A program made the translations under genes and the position numbers. The notes beneath the pieces are model-generated. The model was given only the letters and a program-made list of their open reading frames with translations. It did no database searches and was not told where the DNA came from. This document shows, piece by piece, positions 59,384 through 64,000 of a stretch of 64,000 bases of DNA. This DNA comes from JASGIT01 sp047601665 (GTDB lineage Bacteria; Pseudomonadota; Gammaproteobacteria; Burkholderiales; Burkholderiaceae_C), in assembly GCA_047601665.1 (NCBI GenBank), contig JASGIT010000001.1, forward strand, positions 2,232,001 through 2,296,000. Direction: 5' to 3'. Positions within the stretch are counted from its first letter, which is position 1; every line of letters starts with the position of its first letter.

Positions 59384-59860
59384 CTAAGGCTTCACCGGTA
59401 TCGGCGTGCCCCGGTCCACCGGCACCGCCGTCACGCTGTTCTGCGGCGAGCCGTTGATGAGCTTGTCCGAATAGGTCAGGTACACCAGCGTGTTGCGCTT
59501 GGCGTCCACCATGCGCACGATGCGCAGGCGCTTGAACAGCAGGGACATGCGCTCGCTGAACACTTCCTCCTGCTTCTTGAGCGGCGCGGGGAAGCCGATG
59601 GGGCCGACCTGGCGGCAGGCGATGGAGGCTTCGGCCTTGTCCTCGGCCAGGCCCAGCGTGCCCTTGACGCCGCCGATGCGGGCGCGCGAGACGTAACAGG
59701 TCACGCCTTGCACGGCGGGGTCGTCGTAGGCTTCGACGAGGATGTCGTGGTCGCGGCCTATCCACTGGAAGGCCGTGTCCACGGTGCCGATCTTTTCGCC
59801 GCCCGCGGCCTGGGCGGCGGCGCAGGCGAGCAGGGCGCAGGCAGGCAGAAGGCGCTTCAT
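59384..59860 (-). CDS. creA: CreA family protein
   Basis: CreA of 158 residues. A signal peptide spans residues 1-18 (LLPACALLACAAAQAAGG), so the protein is probably periplasmic. The body (KIGTVDTAFQWIGRDHDILV, GVTCYVSRARIGGVKGTLGL, DAKRNTLVYLTYSDKLINGS) is the CreA signature; the function of the family is unknown. Its ATG overlaps the cphA stop by four bases (ATGA), so it is coupled to cyanophycin synthetase expression. Confidence 0.9.
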   Translation of the reverse strand: MKRLLPACALLACAAAQAAGGEKIGTVDTAFQWIGRDHDILVEAYDDPAVQGVTCYVSRARIGGVKGTLGLAEDKAEASIACRQVGPIGFPAPLKKQEEVFSERMSLLFKRLRIVRMVDAKRNTLVYLTYSDKLINGSPQNSVTAVPVDRGTPIPVKP

Positions 59861-62433
59861 GCGGCGGCCCCGGCTTCGGCGCAGCGCTTGGCGAGGTGGG
59901 CCAGCGCTTCTTCCACCTGGTCGACCAGCACCAGGCACAGGTCGCCGGGCTGCAGGCGGGCCAGCGCGGCGTCGATGGCGACGAATTCGCCGGTGATTTC
60001 ATCGACGTAGCGGGTGCGCGTGGCGCCCTTCAAGCCTTCGCGCAGCAGGGCGGTGACTTCGCCGTCGGCGCGTCCGCGCTGGGCGGCGTCCTGGTAGAGG
60101 ATGACGTCGTCGAACGCCGCGCCCAGGATGACGGTCTGCTCGCGGATGTCTTCGTCGCGCCGGTCGCCCGCGCCGCTGATGACCACGCTGCGGCGCTGGG
60201 CGGGCATGGCTTCCACGGCCTGCACCAGGGCGCGCATGGCGTCGGGGTTGTGGCCGTAGTCGGCGATCACGGTGGCGCCCGCGTGGTCCATCACGTTGAA
60301 GCGGCCCGGCGCGTTGTCGCTGTCGTTGACGAAGCCCGAGAGGCCGCGCCGGATGGTCTGCCACGGCAGGCCCGCGCCCCAGGCGGCGGCCACGGCGGCC
60401 ATGACGTTCTCGACCTGGAAGCCGATCTTGCCGTTGCGCGTGATGGGCACGTCGCGCAGGTGGATGCTCTCGCGCCAAGAGCCCTCGGCGGCGACGATGG
60501 AGTCGCCGTCCACGTACACGGTGCGGTGGCCCTGGGCGCGGTGCGTGGCCATCACGGGGTGGTGGCGGTCGCTGGCGAAGAAGATGATCTTGCCGGGGCA
60601 GGCCGGGGCCATGGCGGCCACGTGCGGGTCGGCGGCGTTGAGCACGCCCCAGCCGCTGGGCGAGACGTTCTGCACGATCACGCGCTTGAGCACGGCCACG
60701 TCTTCCACGGTGGTGATGTAGTTCAGCCCCAGGTGGTCGCCCGCGCCCACGTTGGTGACCACGGCCACCTGGCAGCGGTCGAAGCCCAGCCCTTCGCGCA
60801 GGATGCCGCCGCGCGCGCATTCGAGCACCGCCGCGTCCACCTCGGGGTGCAGCAGCACGTTGCGGGCGCTCTTGGGGCCGCTGCAGTCGCCGCTGTCGGT
60901 CTGGCGGCCGTTGATGTAGACGCCGTCGGTGTTGGTCATGCCCACGCGCATTCCCTGGGCCGAGAACAGGTGGGCGATGAGGCGCGCGGTGGTGGTCTTG
61001 CCGTTGGTGCCGGTGACGGCGACGACGGGGATGCGCCCGTCGTTGCCCGGGGCGTAGAGCCGGTCGATCATGGCCTGGCCCACGTTGCGCGGCTTGCCGT
61101 AGCTGGGCGACAGGTGCATCCGCAGGCCGGGGGCGGCGTTCACCTCGACGAAGCCGCCGCCTTGCTCTTCGAGCGGGCGCAGCACGGTTTCGGCCACCAT
61201 GTCCACGCCGCAGATGTGCAGGCCCACCATCTGCGCGGCGGCCACGGCGCGCGCGGCCACTTCGGGGTGCACGTCGTCGGTCACGTCGGTGGCGGTGCCG
61301 CCGGTGGAGAGGTTGGCGTTGTTGCGCAGAATCACCCGCTGGCCCTTGGCGGGCACGGACTCGGGCGTCAAATTCTGTAGCGCCAGGCGGGCGACGGCGA
61401 TGTCGTCCAACCGGATCTTGGTGAGCGAGGTGGCGTGGCCCGTGCCACGGCGCGGGTCCTGGTTCACGATGTTCACCAGCTCGCGCACGCTGCGCTGGCC
61501 GTCGCCCAGCACCTGGGGCGGCTCGCGGCGCGCGGCGGCGACGAGCTGGTCGCCCACCACCAGCAGGCGGAAGTCGTCGCCGGGCAAAAAGCGCTCGACC
61601 ATCACCGTGCCGTACTCGGCGGCGGTGCGGTAGGCCTCTTCGAGCTGGGCGCGGTCGGTGATGTTCACGGTCACGCCCTTGCCCTGGTTGCCGTCCTGCG
61701 GCTTGACGACCACGGGCAGGCCCACTTCTTCGGCCACGGCCCAGGCATCGTCCACGCTCTCCACCGGGCGGCCCAGGGGCACGGGCACGCCGGCGGCGTG
61801 CAGCAGGCGCTTGGTCAGGTCCTTGTCCTGGCCGATGGATTCGGCCACGGCGCTGGTGGAATCGATCTCGGCGGCCTGGATGCGGCGCTGCTTCGAGCCC
61901 CAGCCGAACTGCACCAGGCTGCCGCGCGTGAGGCGCCGGTACGGAATGCCGCGCGCCACGGCGGCCTCGACGATGGAGCCGGTGCTGGGGCCCAGGCGCT
62001 CGTCCTCGTCCAGTTCGCGCAGCGCGGCCACGGCGGCATCGGCGTCGAAAGCGCCGTTGTTCAGGGCGGCCTCGATCAGCGCCTGCGCATTCTCGAACGC
62101 CTGCCGGCCCACGGCTTCCTCGCTGTATTCCACCACCACCTGGTACACGCCCGGCTCGTTCGTGGCGTGCACACGGCTGTAGGTCACGGGGCAGCCCGCC
62201 TGGGCTTGCAAGGCGAGCGCTGCGGTTTGCAGCACGTGCGCCAGCGAGACGCCCGCGCCGCCCTCGGCGTGCAGGCTGCCCACCGCCGGGAACAGGGCGC
62301 GCAGGCGGGTTTCAAAGCCGGGCAGGCGTTGAATGGCGCGCTCGTCCTCGGTGCAGGCCACGACGGCCTCGATGGCGGTGTGGCGGCTCCAGAGGTTGGG
62401 GCCGCGCAGGGCGCGGGTGCGGGTCACTTCCAT
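59857..62433 (-). CDS. cphA: Cyanophycin synthetase
   Basis: CphA of 858 residues. It makes the reserve polymer multi-L-arginyl-poly-L-aspartate from Asp, Arg and ATP. N-terminal domain (about 1-160), ATP-grasp domain (about 190-480: LPVVVKPQDGNQGKGVTVNI, VMVERFLPGDDFRLLVVGDQ, GGGFVEVNAAPGLRMHL) and Mur-ligase-like domain (from about 490) with an intact P-loop VVAVTGTNGKTTTARLIAHL and ADYGHNPDAMRALV near the C-terminus. Full length, complete by all visible motifs. It follows a second synthetase gene by 18 bases and precedes creA. Confidence 0.96.
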   Translation of the reverse strand: MEVTRTRALRGPNLWSRHTAIEAVVACTEDERAIQRLPGFETRLRALFPAVGSLHAEGGAGVSLAHVLQTAALALQAQAGCPVTYSRVHATNEPGVYQVVVEYSEEAVGRQAFENAQALIEAALNNGAFDADAAVAALRELDEDERLGPSTGSIVEAAVARGIPYRRLTRGSLVQFGWGSKQRRIQAAEIDSTSAVAESIGQDKDLTKRLLHAAGVPVPLGRPVESVDDAWAVAEEVGLPVVVKPQDGNQGKGVTVNITDRAQLEEAYRTAAEYGTVMVERFLPGDDFRLLVVGDQLVAAARREPPQVLGDGQRSVRELVNIVNQDPRRGTGHATSLTKIRLDDIAVARLALQNLTPESVPAKGQRVILRNNANLSTGGTATDVTDDVHPEVAARAVAAAQMVGLHICGVDMVAETVLRPLEEQGGGFVEVNAAPGLRMHLSPSYGKPRNVGQAMIDRLYAPGNDGRIPVVAVTGTNGKTTTARLIAHLFSAQGMRVGMTNTDGVYINGRQTDSGDCSGPKSARNVLLHPEVDAAVLECARGGILREGLGFDRCQVAVVTNVGAGDHLGLNYITTVEDVAVLKRVIVQNVSPSGWGVLNAADPHVAAMAPACPGKIIFFASDRHHPVMATHRAQGHRTVYVDGDSIVAAEGSWRESIHLRDVPITRNGKIGFQVENVMAAVAAAWGAGLPWQTIRRGLSGFVNDSDNAPGRFNVMDHAGATVIADYGHNPDAMRALVQAVEAMPAQRRSVVISGAGDRRDEDIREQTVILGAAFDDVILYQDAAQRGRADGEVTALLREGLKGATRTRYVDEITGEFVAIDAALARLQPGDLCLVLVDQVEEALAHLAKRCAEAGAAA

Positions 62434-62451
62434 GTTCTTTTCTCTCTTGTC

Positions 62452-64000
62452 TTAGCGCAGTTCGGGCTCGAAGGTCTTGATGCCGGCGGCGATCAGATCG
62501 GGGGCAATGTCCAGCGCCCAGGCGGTGGCGACGATGGCGAGCAGCGTGTCGGTGTCGGTCGCCACGCACTGGCGGCCAAAGGTCAGGTCGGCCACGGCGC
62601 CCAGGTCGTGCTCCGTGGCGCCCGTGGCCAGTACCACGCGGCCTTGCCGGGTCACCACGGCGCGGCCCGCGTCCTGGGCGCGGTGTTCCACGATGGCGGG
62701 TAGGCTGGCGTCTTGCGCGTAGAGCACCACGGCGCCGTCGGACAGCGGGGCCAGTTCCAGCACCTGCGGTTCGGCGGCGTTGAGCACGGCGGCGCCTTGC
62801 GGCAGCACCACGTCGATCTGCGTGCGCATCACCTTGTACATCTGCTCCTGTTCGTGCACGTCGAACTCGGCCAGGTCTTCCTTGCCGTCCATGTCGGTCA
62901 CCACGCCGACCAGGCAGCGGTCGTAGGCCAGGCCGTCGCGCAGGATGGTGCGGGCGTTGCTCTCGATCACGGCGGCCTGCACGGTCTGGTTCATCAGCAG
63001 GCGGTGGGCGGCCTCCCAGTGCACGCTGTTCTTCGCGTCCACGCGGCGGCGGTCGAGGAACAGGCCGTCCTGGCAGGCCAGCCCGGTGTGGCGGCCGCCC
63101 AGGTGCATGAGCCACGCCACCACGCGCGCCAGCGTGCTGGTGCCGCGCGTGCCCGCCACGCCCACCAGGGGAATGCGGCCCGCGCGGCCTTCCTCGGCCT
63201 CTTCGGACGGGAACAGGTGCTCGGCGATCGCCTGGCCCACGGGGCGCGGTGCGCCCACGGCGGGCTTCAGGTGCATCAGCAGGCCGGGGCCTGCGTTCAC
63301 TTCGACGATCGCGCCGCCCTGTTCGTGCAGCGGCCGGGAGATGTCCTGCGCCACCATGTCGATGCCCGCGATGTCCAGCCCCACTACCTTGGCGGCCAGC
63401 TGGGCGATGTAGGCGACCTCGGGGTGCACGTCGTCGGTGCAGTCCACGGCGACGTTGCCGTTGCGCTGGATGACCACCTGCTGGCCGGATTCGGGCACGG
63501 ACTCGGGGGTCAGGTCCTGGCGCTTGATTTCGAGCTGGGCCTTGGCGTCGGTGTCCAGCACGATCAGTTCGAGCGGGTATTCCTCCTCGTGGCCGCGGCG
63601 CGGGTCGGAGTTGAGCTGGCTCTCGATCAGCTCGCGCACGGTGTTGCGGCCATTGCCGGTGATGCTCACCACCTCGCCGCGCGCGGCGGCCACCACCTTG
63701 CCGCCCACGACCAGGATGCGGTGCTCGTCGCCGGGGATGAAGCGCTCCACCATCACGTCGCTGCCCTCGGGGTAGGCGACGTGGTAGGCGGCCTCGATGT
63801 CTTCCTTCTTGCGCAGGTCCAGCGTCACGCCCCGGCCGTGGTTGCCGTCGCTGGGCTTGACCACCACGGGCAGGCCGATGTCCTGCGCGGCCTCCCAGGC
63901 CTTCTCGGGGCTTTCGACGATCTGGCCGTCGGGAATGGGCACGCCGCAGGCCTTGAGCAGGCTCTTGGTCAGGTCCTTGTCCGATGCAATGCCCTCGGCA
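62452..64000 (-). CDS. Second cyanophycin synthetase, truncated and P-loop-degenerate (5' part outside window)
   Basis: The reading frame enters at the right edge (ASDKDLTKSLLKACGVPIPD) and ends at 62452; 515 codons are visible. It aligns with the ATP-grasp domain of the adjacent CphA (LPVVVKPSDGNHGRGVTLDL, VMVERFIPGDEHRILVVGGK, GGAIVEVNAGPGLLMHL). In the following Mur-like domain the P-loop reads VAGTRGTSTLARVV, without the Lys of GTNGKTT, and the chain stops about 150 residues early, at IAAGIKTFEPELR. CphA2-type cyanobacterial enzymes lack one ATP site and are shorter, so this may be a related cphA' paralogue. It is upstream of cphA in one operon. Confidence 0.9.
   Translation of the reverse strand, partial: AEGIASDKDLTKSLLKACGVPIPDGQIVESPEKAWEAAQDIGLPVVVKPSDGNHGRGVTLDLRKKEDIEAAYHVAYPEGSDVMVERFIPGDEHRILVVGGKVVAAARGEVVSITGNGRNTVRELIESQLNSDPRRGHEEEYPLELIVLDTDAKAQLEIKRQDLTPESVPESGQQVVIQRNGNVAVDCTDDVHPEVAYIAQLAAKVVGLDIAGIDMVAQDISRPLHEQGGAIVEVNAGPGLLMHLKPAVGAPRPVGQAIAEHLFPSEEAEEGRAGRIPLVGVAGTRGTSTLARVVAWLMHLGGRHTGLACQDGLFLDRRRVDAKNSVHWEAAHRLLMNQTVQAAVIESNARTILRDGLAYDRCLVGVVTDMDGKEDLAEFDVHEQEQMYKVMRTQIDVVLPQGAAVLNAAEPQVLELAPLSDGAVVLYAQDASLPAIVEHRAQDAGRAVVTRQGRVVLATGATEHDLGAVADLTFGRQCVATDTDTLLAIVATAWALDIAPDLIAAGIKTFEPELR

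Overview
The window looks like a chromosomal segment of a high-GC betaproteobacterium of the family Comamonadaceae (Acidovorax-like). The basis is the 16S/23S signature, the fliE / fliFGHIJKLMNOPQR gene order, a rubredoxin-pilGHIJ-chpA block, a divergent thiD-hemL pair, two adjacent cyanophycin synthetase genes, and a short dispersed element built on the core tagctgc-agcgcttg. No genus call is made without a database search. I see no insertion sequence, prophage, CRISPR array or plasmid gene.

Layout: 1-4214 is the filament block fliC-fliD-fliS-fliT. 4425-7241 is a well-matched sigma-28-type promoter and an 896-residue protein made almost wholly of eight-residue repeats. 7336-11724 is a probable glycosylation/modification island: a TPR plus GT41 glycosyltransferase on the plus strand, facing a minus-strand trio (TPR protein, GT2-like protein, methyltransferase). 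11820-23480 holds fliE and, divergently, fliF through fliR, covering the basal body MS ring, C ring, export ATPase and export gate. 23527-32864 (minus) is a rubredoxin and the Pil-Chp twitching chemosensory system. 32953-35164 is thiD and hemL. 35249-36963 (minus) is a REC-histidine kinase and a NarL-type regulator. 37012-43258 is a chemotaxis operon (CheZ-like protein, cheY, cheA, cheW, cheR, cheD, cheB), again behind a sigma-28-like site. 43272-45155 (minus) is an ABC-F ATPase of the Uup type. 45156-50962 is a complete rRNA operon (16S, tRNA-Ile, tRNA-Ala, 23S, 5S) with two tandem promoters. 51256-56052 (minus) is a MarR-regulated EmrAB-type tripartite efflux operon. 56163-59364 holds an aldolase-like protein, a DsbA/FrnE-like protein, a serine beta-lactamase-like protein and a SnoaL-like protein. 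59384-64000 (minus) is creA, cphA and a second, truncated and P-loop-degenerate cyanophycin synthetase whose 5' end lies outside the window.

How it fits together: most of the first 43 kb serves movement. Flagellum assembly, its class-3 genes, flagellar chemotaxis and type IV pilus chemotaxis lie side by side. Three sites matching the sigma-28 pattern (TAAAGTTT-N11-GCCGATAA) precede fliS, the octad-repeat gene and the che operon. That places the unrecognised octad-repeat protein in the flagellar regulon by inference. Its Ser/Thr richness and its position next to an O-GlcNAc-transferase-like enzyme make it the most interesting object here.

The dispersed element recurs at least six times. In two cases it carries the stop codon of the upstream gene, and in one case it lies in frame inside the uup-like gene.
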